A program made the position numbers and the translations under genes. The notes below the pieces were generated by a model, which did not search any database, was not told where the DNA came from, and saw nothing but the letters and a program-made list of their open reading frames with translations. A DNA stretch of 64,000 nucleotides from Pseudoalteromonas rubra (GTDB taxonomy: Bacteria > Pseudomonadota > Gammaproteobacteria > Enterobacterales > Alteromonadaceae), in NCBI RefSeq assembly GCF_000238295.3, contig NZ_AHCD03000044.1:558001-622000 (forward strand). The letters are read 5' to 3'. This document shows, piece after piece, positions 45,345 through 57,000 of this stretch; the first letter of the stretch is position 1; every line of letters starts with the position of its first letter.

Positions 45345-45689
45345 GGTAGAGGCTATGTGGACAGCTACCAAAAGAGTTACTGTCAGCTCTTACTAATATG
45401 CAAGACCTAGGCAGCAGTGAGTTTAATAGTAATGTGAAGGTAAGTTTTTAAGTTTGTAATGTGAAATTGTAATAATTGTCTGGTACGTTTTTCGGTGTTG
45501 TTTAGCCTCTACATTTTCCTTATCTAGACTTCTCTCATTGAAGTACATTGACTTTCTTAATATTGAATCTGAAAAATGCTTATGTTATTGTTTTAATTGG
45601 TTTTAAATGGGCTGGTGTTGAATGGGCTTTAGAGTTGGCACATATTTTCACCTGCTCTGTTTTCATCATATGGAAAATGGGAATGGAAA
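45345..45689. other. Gap with partial repeat and no clear gene
   Basis: It holds a partial REP-like unit at 45357 and a short frame reading PKELLSALTNMQDLGSSEF up to a stop near 45440, which may be the end of a broken gene. The remainder is AT-rich and probably carries the promoter of the next small gene. Confidence 0.45.
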
Positions 45690-46007
45690 ATGAAGATTAG
45701 ATTATTATTCGCGCTTTTTTTGCCTGTAATGGCCAATGCTTCTGATTGGAGTGCTGTAGAAAAAGTAACAAGTATAGGAATTCGGGCTGACGGTACCCAA
45801 GGTATTGTTTTGAGATTAGAGAGTAAAGCACATAATCCCAGCAATTGTAGCTTAGAGGATCATTACTTTATTCGAAATACAAACCCAATGTATGACGAAA
45901 TGTTCTCACTAATTTTAGCCGCTAAAAAATCAGGGTCAGAGATTTCAGTAAAGGTAAATGGCTGTGATAATGGCCGTCCGAAAGTAATCTGGGTTTCTGA
46001 GAGTTAA
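45690..46007 (+). CDS. Small secreted protein, cassette-associated family (copy 1)
   Basis: A 105-residue protein with a signal peptide ending MANA|SDW. The mature part is beta-rich with two cysteines (NPSNCSLEDHYFI and VKVNGCDNGRP) and the helix block MYDEMFSLILAAKKSG. It shares this layout with 60138-60464 and more weakly with 59422-59769: start strand, Cys, helix of Met/Leu/Ala, second Cys near the end. Size and pattern recall small secreted OB-fold proteins such as the B subunits of AB5-type toxins, but that link is weak. ATG preceded by a GGGAATGGAA stretch. Confidence 0.65.
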   Translation: MKIRLLFALFLPVMANASDWSAVEKVTSIGIRADGTQGIVLRLESKAHNPSNCSLEDHYFIRNTNPMYDEMFSLILAAKKSGSEISVKVNGCDNGRPKVIWVSES

Positions 46008-46549
46008 ACCAATTAATTTCTGAGAGTTATTCGTTTTGATTTATTTCTGTTCAAAACAACAAATGAGTAACTCTCATTCCATTCATACATTGTCAAACTG
46101 TCAGATCAGGTTCGTTACTAGTCTAAAGCTCGAGTCTGGCGCGTATCGATATAAACTTAGTAATCCAGGTAAATACTTGGCGACCACTTTTTTGACTCCA
46201 GTGAGTCCTCACATACAAATATGAGCTGGCTACAAAATTGGCTAGTCGTTCTGGTATCCGGAATGAGCACTGAAGTTTTGGCTCTAGACAATACCATTTT
46301 CACTTATCTGATATGACCCATGCACAGGGTGTTCATATCTGTATCTAGTATTAAATTTTACCCCGGATGGAATTTATTATTACCTAATTTTTCTTCTAAG
46401 TGCATAATTTAACTACCTCTTGGTTTGTACATTTTTTTTCCATTTGTAACTCATTTACGCTTGTTTACGCGGTCTTATTGTCCTTAAAAACTCAATAAAG
46501 TAGTCTGCGCGCTTTTTGTCTGTTGAGTAACCTTTAGGCCTGTTTAAGT
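46008..46549. other. Gap before cassette 2
   Basis: 542 bases without a supported gene. A 31-codon frame at 46221-46316 begins like a signal peptide (MSWLQNWLVVLVSGMSTEVLA) but stops at once; it may be a remnant. The end contains TTTAGGCC about 15 bases before the cassette-2 start, as in cassette 1. Confidence 0.5.
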
Positions 46550-48028
46550 ATGTCCATTCGATCATTCGTTTTGTGCGCTTCGATACTCACCTCTGCTGAG
46601 GTGATAGCAAGCGATTTCAAACAAGCATATGCGCCCATTATGGTGGGTGACATCATTACTTTTATACCCATAGAGCTTACGCCTTTGCGTGTTGCTCAGG
46701 TATGGAAATCACCTGCCAGTAATGGCATCAAAATAGCCTGGTCTAAAGTGGACGACGCAAAATACTACAAGCTCAGCTACACGGTAAAAAATCCGAATGG
46801 CAGTGAGGTTTCGCACTCAGTTGTCGTGACAGGCCTGTATCATACGCTGTCGTCCGATACTAATAGCTATACAAATATCACAGTGCAGGCATGTCACGAT
46901 TATGGCTGCTCGACTATGCAAGTTGCACAGGAAAAAGCCCAACAGCCTCTCACTATTCAGTCTTTTTATGGTGGGGCCAGTCAGGCCGGAAGCAATGGTG
47001 TAGTTACATTACATTGGCAAACAAGTGGTGCAACAAGTGTCTCTATCAGCCAGACCGTCAATGGCAGAATTGTGTCGACTAAGCATGGCTTGTCACCAAA
47101 TACCGGCAGTTATACCGTAAGGCCGACTCCGTTTACCTCTTATACACTGACCGCGCACCAGTTCGAAGGTCAGACAGCCAAGCGTACTATCAATATTGCC
47201 TCAGCGTATCATCAACCTGAACGGAAACCTGGCAAAAAACAGCCTGCGTATCAACAGCCATTCCATGAAAAAGGATATGACATTGTACAACGCACGCTTG
47301 TACGTCATGTCGATAGCCTCTACTTCTCAACAAGAGACTATAAATTGTATCGATTTGATATTGGCGATAACAACCGCATTCAGCCTGAACCAACCTGGGT
47401 GCTCGAAACGGATGGACTCATTGCAAACAAGCCTATCATCGAGGGTGATCATCTGTTTTACACAGCAAGCTATTCAGCGAAGAAGCAACTGAATGGTGAA
47501 AACCACAAAAAGGAAAATAAAGGTCAGGTGTGCTCAGTGAACATAGCACGCGGCATTACCACTCCAGCGCCGGAGTGCAGACAATTTGAGTTCAATGTCG
47601 TGGCAGGTCCTGTCATGGTCAGAACACCCGAAAGAACCGTGTCTAACCTCTTTCGACTATTCAGTGCTGCGCCGGCAGACGAAGCGGCTGAAGGGCTTTA
47701 TGTATTTGAGAGAAACGGCACTTTATCTGTTATCGACCCGTACGACCTGAAGCGGAACATTGTCCGCAGACAGATCCCGAATGGTGACAGCGGCAATGGC
47801 ATTTTAGCAACACCAGAGGTGTTTCTGTCTGGTAATGGCAGCAATGTCAACCAGATTGTGGTTAAGCAAGAAGGCAAAATCATGGGAGTACAAGTCCCAA
47901 CCAGTAGCGAAGTACCAAGCCGGGTATCTGTTGCTGCGCGTTCCATGATGCAGTCTCTGGGTTTAAGTGAACGGGCTGAACCTGAGCCCGTTAAACCACT
48001 TGAAGTTATCTGGGAGAAGGAGCTGTAA
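46550..48028 (+). CDS. Cassette 2 partner: secreted fibronectin-like and half-propeller protein
   Basis: A 492-residue paralogue of 29866-31296. Signal peptide to about residue 20; conserved FKQAYAPIMVGDIITFIPIE; fibronectin-like domains (about 35-215); about four PQQ-like blades (about 240-450; LYFSTRDYKLYRFDI, GLYVFERNGTLSVIDP); end LEVIWEKEL, matching the PVVWRKKL end of the other copy. It is two bases from the giant gene (TAA-TC-ATG). The conserved first 20 and last 8 residues between paralogues suggest binding surfaces for a shared partner type. Confidence 0.75.
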   Translation: MSIRSFVLCASILTSAEVIASDFKQAYAPIMVGDIITFIPIELTPLRVAQVWKSPASNGIKIAWSKVDDAKYYKLSYTVKNPNGSEVSHSVVVTGLYHTLSSDTNSYTNITVQACHDYGCSTMQVAQEKAQQPLTIQSFYGGASQAGSNGVVTLHWQTSGATSVSISQTVNGRIVSTKHGLSPNTGSYTVRPTPFTSYTLTAHQFEGQTAKRTINIASAYHQPERKPGKKQPAYQQPFHEKGYDIVQRTLVRHVDSLYFSTRDYKLYRFDIGDNNRIQPEPTWVLETDGLIANKPIIEGDHLFYTASYSAKKQLNGENHKKENKGQVCSVNIARGITTPAPECRQFEFNVVAGPVMVRTPERTVSNLFRLFSAAPADEAAEGLYVFERNGTLSVIDPYDLKRNIVRRQIPNGDSGNGILATPEVFLSGNGSNVNQIVVKQEGKIMGVQVPTSSEVPSRVSVAARSMMQSLGLSERAEPEPVKPLEVIWEKEL

Positions 48029-48030
48029 TC

Positions 48031-51000
48031 ATGACTAAGTTTATCAATTTTAGTATTGTCTTACTTGCTGCGCTTTGGGGCTTCGGCGCCTCAGCATCAA
48101 ACTTAAATTCCTGGGCGCCAATATGCGTAATTGACGAGCCAGTTATGTACGCAGGTGAAACAAAAAAAATAACACTTGCGCATTTCAACGCCAAAAAGCT
48201 AGGTATGCACCGAGTTGTTGTCAATGGTATTGAACAGTTCAATTACAAGTATGAAGAGTCGCCAAAAAGGACCTTTTATTACTTTACGCCAGATGAGCCA
48301 GGGTGGCATTCAATTAGGGCACAGTGGAACTATAAAGTTGAAATTGGGCGTAAAGGCTATGTCACGCATGAGTGTGTTCAATCTGTTTATGTAAAGGAGA
48401 AGCCAAAGCCTGAGCCTAAAGATCCTACTATTGATGGGTTTTTATCGACCAACAAAAGTACGGTACCTGAAGGCACCAGTGTCACAGCTCAGTTTACTGC
48501 GACAGACAGTCAGATGATTCAAATCATGTACAGACTGCCTAAAGGCCCGTTTATACCGAGGCAAGTCTGTGAGACCAGTAGTTGTGTATTTAAAATTGAC
48601 CTCAATGAGCCGGGTCAACATCAGTTTTATGCTTGGGCGGCAGGTCACAACTCGCCATCGGGTAAAGATACAAAGACGGTAAACAAAACACTGAGTATTG
48701 AGGTGACGGAGACCAACACAGCACCTATCATATCTTTGAAATTCAAAGAGAATAATAAGCAGGACCTGGTGCTAAGCTCCGGGGAGTCTGCCACGGTGAT
48801 GATTGCCGGTACAGATTTAGACAGTCAGTCTTACAACCAGATCACGAAGGTGGAATTTACCGATGCTCAGGGTCGAAAAACGGATCAAACCAACGCCTGT
48901 AAACAATCCGATGGTTCAGTATCTTGTGAGCTCAATACGGGTAATGTAGTACAAAACTCAATTGTGACAGCTACCCTGTGGAGCGGAAATCTAAAAGCGT
49001 CCATGCAGGGCCGGATTGCCATTAATCGTGCTCCTGTTGTGAATAAACTCTCTGTGACCCAGAATAACCAGCCTGCGCAGTTTGTGCAGCGTGGTAGTCA
49101 AGTCAAGGTTACTGCCAGTGCCACAGATGCCAACAACAATATTAAAGATCTGCAATTATGTATGTTGCCAGGCACTCAGGTTGATTCTAACCAAAGGTGT
49201 AATGGGAAAGCAGTATTAAAGACCTGTACGACAACAAGCTGTAGCGCCACAACGGCACTCAGTCATACTGGCCCTCAAACGATATACGCCAGAGCCGAAG
49301 ATACGCTGGGACTGCATCACCCACAGGAAAAAACGGTGATTGTGCTCAGTGACTATTATTTCCAGGTTGAAGCGGGATCGGTCGCCAAACAATACGTTGT
49401 AAATGATCCGAAAACACCGCCAACGATTTCCTGGCAAGTGAATGCCAATAAAATCTACGCATCTGGTCGCACAATTAAAGGGTTCAGAATATTACCTGGG
49501 GGTGTTCAGGCGCATGCAATTGATGCTCAGATAATCACAGGAGCAGACAAAAGTGCGCAGGCTGCTAAGTTATGTGCAACGGGTAAATGTGCCTTCACAT
49601 TGAACTGGAAACCTAACCAGGCGTCGTATGGCACTGCCAGAGCGTTCAGAGTCGAAGCCATTGATGATAAGGGCCAGCGTATTGTCTCCGACGAAATTCA
49701 CGCAAACATTATTTTGGCGCTGCCGAATAAGCCTACGACACCGCGTGTAGGGTTAGAGCTGAATGATAATAAGTACTACGCAAACCTGAGTAATTTGGGA
49801 ACGGCAACGAAAACCACTTTAATTATGTACGTTGATGACCAGGTTATTGATCAGTATACACATGATTTAAAAGCAAAAGCTTTAATCAAGAATATCAGTA
49901 AAGCCAACAACGGTCAGCAGCTTAAAGTATGTGTCATTGGCACTGTTGAAGGCGCAAATGGGTCTGTGGATAGCGACCAGGGTTGCTCTGCCAATGAGAC
50001 GATTGCATTTGATAACACGCCCGCCAATCCAGTGATGGATATGGCATACACGCAGTTTGGTGGTTCCTATAAGTTGAAGTGGAAAGCCAATCAGGATGAC
50101 AATGCTACGGCCAGCTATTCTCTTAGATACTGGAAAGGCCATATTGCGGACGAAGAGACATCTGCTATTCAGTACGTGCGTGGGATCACTGCCACGGAAT
50201 ATGAGCAAACGAATACGCAATTAGGTACCCATACTTACATACTGTCTGCGTGTAATGCCCAGAATCAATGTGAGGAAGCCCCCCCCATTGTAGTTGAACA
50301 TCTGGCACCAACCATTGCAGGCGTCAAGGTCGACGAGCATGCAAAAACGTTAACACTTGGCGGTGTTGCGCTGCATGGCAGTGCCGGGCGCTTAATTATC
50401 CAGCTACGTAATTCTGCGGAAACAGTAGAGATCAGTAATCGCGACATCCAGGTTACACCATCGGGTGGCGTATTAACGGCTAAGTTGTCTGACAGGTTAA
50501 TCACAGGCTACAAAAACAAAGGCCTAGTGGTTGAATTCCGCAATGGCATTCAGTGTCCTGAAAATAGCGCCAAATCTAACATTCCGGGTAAAGTACTCTG
50601 TGTTGATGGTATGTCGACCTACAAAGTGATTGCAGACGATCAGCATCAGGATGACATCGTTGATATGACTGAGAACAATTTCAGTGTCAGCGACAATGGT
50701 TATGTTTACGTGGGTGCTAAACGCAAGCACAAAGATGCTGGCGGTGCGCCTTTCTATCACGATGCAGGTCGCTATGATGACAACTCTATAGGTGCTCATC
50801 CGAGTCAGGCCCGTGCGGGATTGCACATCTATAAACATGGTGGGGGTACTAATAACCCAGGTTGGATCTTCGCGACGGGTGACGATGCATCTGAACACAA
50901 TACCGTCGTTGGTAAGCCGTTGGTACTGTCCGACGGCGACATAGACAATGTGTACTTTGGTGCACAAAACCGCAACGTGTATAAAATTTCACACAATACG

Positions 51001-54000
51001 GTTAGCGCCTCAGAGGCCAATTTAAACTATGTCTGGAAGCAGGCAACGCGTGGTGCCAACACCGCGGCTCTGCAGACGGATAAAAATGGCAATATCTATG
51101 TTGGATCAATGGATGAGAACCTTTACTCGCTTCGTCCGGACACAGGTCAAATCAACTGGCATTACAAATTTACCGGTTCAGGTGGTATTACCTCACTGAC
51201 AGGTGTATCTGAGAAAGGCCTGGTTTATGTCACCACGCAAGACGGTGAATTTCTCAAAATTGATCGCAACCTGCTTGATGCGAATGCCGTCGACTGGCGC
51301 AAACACTGGGACTATAACAAGCACATCCAGCCTGGCTGGGAGCCTGACGAATCCCTGATAGAAACGCGTACAATCGCTTATCTGATTGGTGCTCTGCACG
51401 ATAAGTATCCGAGCAAAGTGAGTATCAGTGCGATGGCCTATGCTTTCGCAACGGGTCATTCTCTTGAAGAAGTGGTGAATGCGATTTTGAACGCTCCGGT
51501 CGGTTATAGCGAAGATGATCTGGCGCTCAGAGGAGCTGACAACAATAAATTCACCAAAGTGTTGTTCAGCCGTTTGTTGAATAAGCAGGCAACAGCTAGC
51601 GATTTGATCAATGGTAAGTCGGCCGCAGACTGGGCGTTGCAGTTAAATGCAGGAGACGTGAGACGGGCCGAGTTGGTACTGATGCTATATGGCCACACAG
51701 CGCAGGTTTATCAGGATATGGTAAAAGAAGTTGTGGAGTTATATTACGGTCATTGTTTTGGCGTCGCGTGTAACTACTCAAGGGACAGTGACGGTGATGG
51801 CGTAGGAAATTGGCTTGAGAATCAACTTGGACTGGATAAAAATGATCCAAGGGACCGTTTGCAAGCTCCTGAGCTTGCTCTGGTATCCAATGATGACGGC
51901 CATCTGTCGTTCTCTTTAAAGAGCGATACCGTTGCGCATTTCTACCGTATTTCTCATCAGGTTGGTAACAATGAGCCTGTGGCCTATTCGGTCATTGCAA
52001 ATCGTTCACACCCTCAGCGTATAGCCAGCTGGCGCAAGAAAGTCATGAATGGCCAGCATACGTTTACTGCTCGATCTTGTGTATTCGGTTACATTCAGGG
52101 CGAACGTCAGGAAGCGTGTAGCCAGGATGCGTCTGAGCCAACAGACGTGACGATTAACGACAGCACCAGTGAAGATCCAATCCATGTTGAAGCGGCAGCC
52201 TTGCCATCTGGTCCTATCAATTCTCATATTGATCTGGCTGCCAGTGCAGCATTGTCGCCAACTGTGGGTAGTTTCCGGGTAAGCGAAGGCGGTAGTGCGA
52301 CTTACACTGTGGCGCTGCCACTGCCTGAAGGTATTGCAGGTGTGACGCCTCAGGTTAGCCTGAACTACGACTCTCAGGCAGGTGATTCAAGCATTGCCGT
52401 AGGTTGGTCATTGAATGCCGGGTCTGCTATTGCTCGCTGTCGTAAGACTGAAGCGCAGGATGGTGAATTTGCCGCATTGCAATTCAATGATTCAGATAGC
52501 TACTGTCTGTCGGGTCAGCGCTTGATCGAGGTGAATAACCTTGACTGGCCTATGTCAGAGAGCAACGATGTACTTGCGCGCTATGTCACTGAACTGGATA
52601 GCCAAATTTTTGTTGAAAGACAAGCCTACCTGGATGGCCAGCGATTTGTTGTATATGGCAAAGATGGCTCGAAGAAAGTGTATGGCGGTGATAGTAACTC
52701 AGAGATCCGTATCAGCCCTAATGGTGGTTCGAACACAGTGACTATGACCTGGCTGTTAACTCAAGAGAGTGACAGCATAGATCACCCGGATTCACGCATT
52801 ACCTACAGCTACACCACAAAGCATGCTGGTGAAGGGGCCTTGTTGTTAAGCAATATTGCATACAGCGGTTATCAGGTAGTGTTTGAATATGAAAGTGGTG
52901 AGGTGAGAAACCGTAGCTATGTGTTCTTCGATTCGCTTACGCAGCGTGCCAGATTAGCCCGGATCAAAATTGAGAATCACAATGGCTTCAAAACAGAGTT
53001 GAGTCGTTACGAGATTTCAAAGCACACCAGCGAACCAGCGTATAACGGATTACGCCGACTGGACAGGCTTCAGCAATGTCGCGGAAGTGTGTGTAAGCGA
53101 CCTATTGAGTTTAAATACAATGACTTTGCACGTATGCATAATTTCAGTGATTCAAAGCCATTATTTGACGCAGGACACTCAGGTACCGGACGCAGTAAGC
53201 TGGCCGCCTTTACTCTGATGGATGGCAATGGCGATGGGATTGTTGAACTGGCGACGGTTGAAAAACTTCGCGACAGAGATAAGCAGTATCAACTGTGTTT
53301 CTGGGGAAGCACTGACGCCTATGATGCACAAAAACTGGCATGCCGCTCATTCAGACGAGAAGATAATGATGAGAAGATCGCAATTATCCCTGTTGATCCT
53401 GAGGGTGACGGTACTCAGTCGCTGTGGATCAACCTGAAAAGCGAACTTGACCGCGGCTACAATCGTGCTTACTGGACAAGATTTGACTTTAACGGCAGTT
53501 CGGTTACCCAAAGTACACCGCAAATTGCCGGGCTCAATGGTCATTACATGCGCGAGATTAAGTTTGCCGACTTTAATGGTGATGGCTATGCGGATCTTAT
53601 TTATAAGGGGGCGACAAATGACGGTCAATTGGATGATCAAAACCTCTATGTGAGCTACTGGAAAGGGTCTCGCTTTGCAGGTGACCAAGAGCTGGTGCTG
53701 TCGTCATCGGCGTATTTGTCTAACTTCACCGAAAAAGGCACTGACTGGGTTGCCGCTGATGTGAACTTTGATGGTCTGGCTGATGTTATTTCTCTGAAGT
53801 GTGCGAATAATCGCTGTGAAGAGAATGAGGCTAACGCTATCTTTATTCAGCTAAATAAGGGTGGTCAGGCATTCTCGTCGCGCCGGGTGTATGGTAACGG
53901 CAGAACGATACGTTTCTTACAGCCTGCTGATCTTAATGGCGATGGTTTAATGGACCTGATATTCCAAGAGAAGAACAGGCAAGACCGCTGGCAGTGGCAT

Positions 54001-57000
54001 GCACTGGTTGCGCGTTCCGCCATTGAGTCGCAAACGTATGGAAGAAGTCGTTTTAAACCTATTCCGTTTACGACGGTGGGAGAGACTGTTGATGCACTGG
54101 ACACCACTGACGATAACATAAACGAAGATGTCCCCCCATTATTGATGGACATTGATGGTAATGGCATGGTTGAGCTGTACTTTAAATCCGCAAGTGCGCG
54201 TGATGGCAGCTGGCGTCGGTACGTCTGGAATCCAGAGAGTGAAGAGCTCGACTTCAATGGTTTTGGTCCGAATACGGAGCATCTGGATTTCGCTGAGGGT
54301 GACTTCGCAACATTGGCTGACTTTGATAACAATGGCACATCAGACTTGGTTATGCGCCATGATGACGACATCTATGTCAAAATGAGTACCGAAAAAGTCA
54401 GTATGCCCGGATTGCTTAAAGAGATCCGTCAGGGCTATGGTGCCAAAACAGAGATTATTTATGGTTTCATGAATAATGGTGTGGTTGAAGGAGCTGCCAG
54501 CACAGGTAAGCCAGTCTACTCTCCTGAACTCGCTGGCCTGTCTGCGTATCAGCGCGACCAGCGAGATGATCAGGCGTTGTTTACAATGCAGGGTTTTAAG
54601 GTTTCTTCGCACATAGGTGCCATGCCATTGGTTGCGTCGGTTACAACCCAAAGTCCATCGTGGCCACTGTCTGATAACGTTGCGGATAACGAAGTCACGG
54701 TAAATTACCATTACTACGGCGCCAAAATGCAATTTGGTGGTCGCGGCTGGCTCGGTTTTGCAGCGGTGAAAACCTCGACCGAAAAAGACGGTTATAACTT
54801 TGATACGGTAACCCGTTATCGACAGGCTTTCCCATATACCGGGCTGCCTAAATCTACGGAGAAGCGGTTTGATAATATCTTGCTGAGTCTGGCAAACAAC
54901 CGGTACTCCTCACTAGACGGCAAGCATGATAAATCGGTTTACACCTATATGGCCGGATCATGGCAGTGTTCTGCCCGGGTAGATGATGTAAGCAACAGTT
55001 ATGCCATTTCCGGACATAATTGCCAGAGCGTTACGACTTCTCAGGATAAATGGGGCAATGTATTCAGTAATGCAGTCTCGCAGTTTGATGTGTCGGCAAG
55101 TAACGTTGAAGACTTTGTAAGTGGCTCAGTGAGCACTGGCACTAAGCTTTCTACGGTGGCTACGAATAACTGTTACGGTAATTCGTGCAGTGTAAACGAG
55201 GCCGGAGATAGCGATTACGAGATGCTTGGCCGCCTGACCGATACTAAAGTGACGCACTCAAAGCCTGGGCTTGCAGCATCAGCCAGAGAAAGCCGCTTTG
55301 AGTATTTTGACTCGGGCGATACGCGATTCATGTTATCAAAGGAGATCGTTAATGAAGGCAAGGGCTGTGATTTTGAGTTAACGACTTCATATACTTATGA
55401 CGCATGGGGTAACACTCAAAAACAAGTAGCTACGCCTAGCGGTTGTGAACAGGCACAAGTCACGCGCAGCAAAACTTATGAGTATGACAATGGTCACCAC
55501 TTGTCTCAGGTCGTCAATGATTACTTTGGAGAGGGTGAGGTTAAGCAGCGTAATGAGTTTGGCTTGCCAATCGAGTCTACCAATGTCCATGGTGTAGTAA
55601 CGACCAGTTTGTACGACACATTTGGCGTTGAGATTGGCTCATATTCAGAGACTGGTGCACAAAGCTACAGCTATCTTGAAGCCTGCCATGGTGTTAACAA
55701 CTGTGCTGTCCAGCGTGTCAAAGAAGTAAATGGTGAGGTCGTTGAAAGGCAGTATCTGGATGTTTCTGGCAGGGTGTTCCGGGTTAAAACACGTGGTCTT
55801 GGTGACGGCTGGTATGAGTCTAATATTACCTTTGACAAGTATGGTCGTGAACTGACTTCACAGGCGCCAGGTAGTGCTGCTGTTTCAACTCGGTATGATG
55901 CCTTTGACCGGACTATTGAGATTGCTGATCCGAATGCCGGGACTTTGTCAAAATTCACGGTTAATGATCTGACCACCACTGTGACTGTGTCTGCAATGGC
56001 ACTGGACTCTATGCATGGCGGTTTGTCTGCAAATCAGGACAAAGGGTTACCGGGGGGCTACCAGCGTCAGGAGATTACGGTTTCAGATGCCCTGGGTAAA
56101 GTGGTATCCAAAACCGATAATGCCGGACATACCCTAACTTATGGTTATGATGTGTGGGGGAACCAGATTGAGGTGTTCTCGTCCGTGGATAATAAAGTGG
56201 TTGCGAAATCGCATTATGACTTGCTGGGACGCCTGGAATACCGCCAAACGCCAAATGCGGGTAAGTGGCAGTATGCATTTAATGCGTTTGGCGAGATGCG
56301 CAGTCAAACTGATGCCCGTGGTCTGGTGACCCGATTCTCTTACGATAAGTTAGGCCGTAAGATCGCTCAGGGGGCGGATGGTCTTCAGAGATGGGATTAC
56401 AGGAACTCACCAAACTTGCAGTTCGCTGAAAACGCAAAGTGGCAAGAACGTTACTTTTATGATTCTATGGGCCGCCCTGCGGGTAAGGTAACAGGTGTTG
56501 ATGAGCGCTTGAAAGGCATCTGTACGGGTAGCGTGGAGTTTAATACTGAAACTTCTGATATCCGAATTAATAGCACTGTAAGTCTTAATCCTGCAAGGTT
56601 CTTGTGTGTGGTTCAGCAGAATTTCTACGATGAGTTTGGTCGACTTGAGCGCTCTTTTGATGACTATCGTCGCGTGAGTGACAACACAAGCCTGTCGCTT
56701 CCGCTGGGCTATCATCATGCTGCTGGTCAGTATGTTGAAGCAAGAGGGGTTAAACGAACATACAACCGTTACGGTAAGCTCATTGCGATTCAGGAAGCGC
56801 GAAATGCAGACAATGGGGTTAAGTACTATGAAGTCACTTCTGCAAACAGCCGTGGCCAGGTTACGGGTTACAACAAAGGGCTTGCAGAAGTGTCAGTGGG
56901 TTATGATAGCCAGGGTATGGTTGCGTCAATTGAAGCCCACAAGATGGATGAGCCCGGAGGTGAAACTTACATTCAGGGCGATACCTATCGCTTTGATAGT

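Noticed and set aside
46036..46224. 62-codon frame before cassette 2
   Set aside because: No ribosome-binding site, no domain, ordinary chance length in an AT-rich gap.
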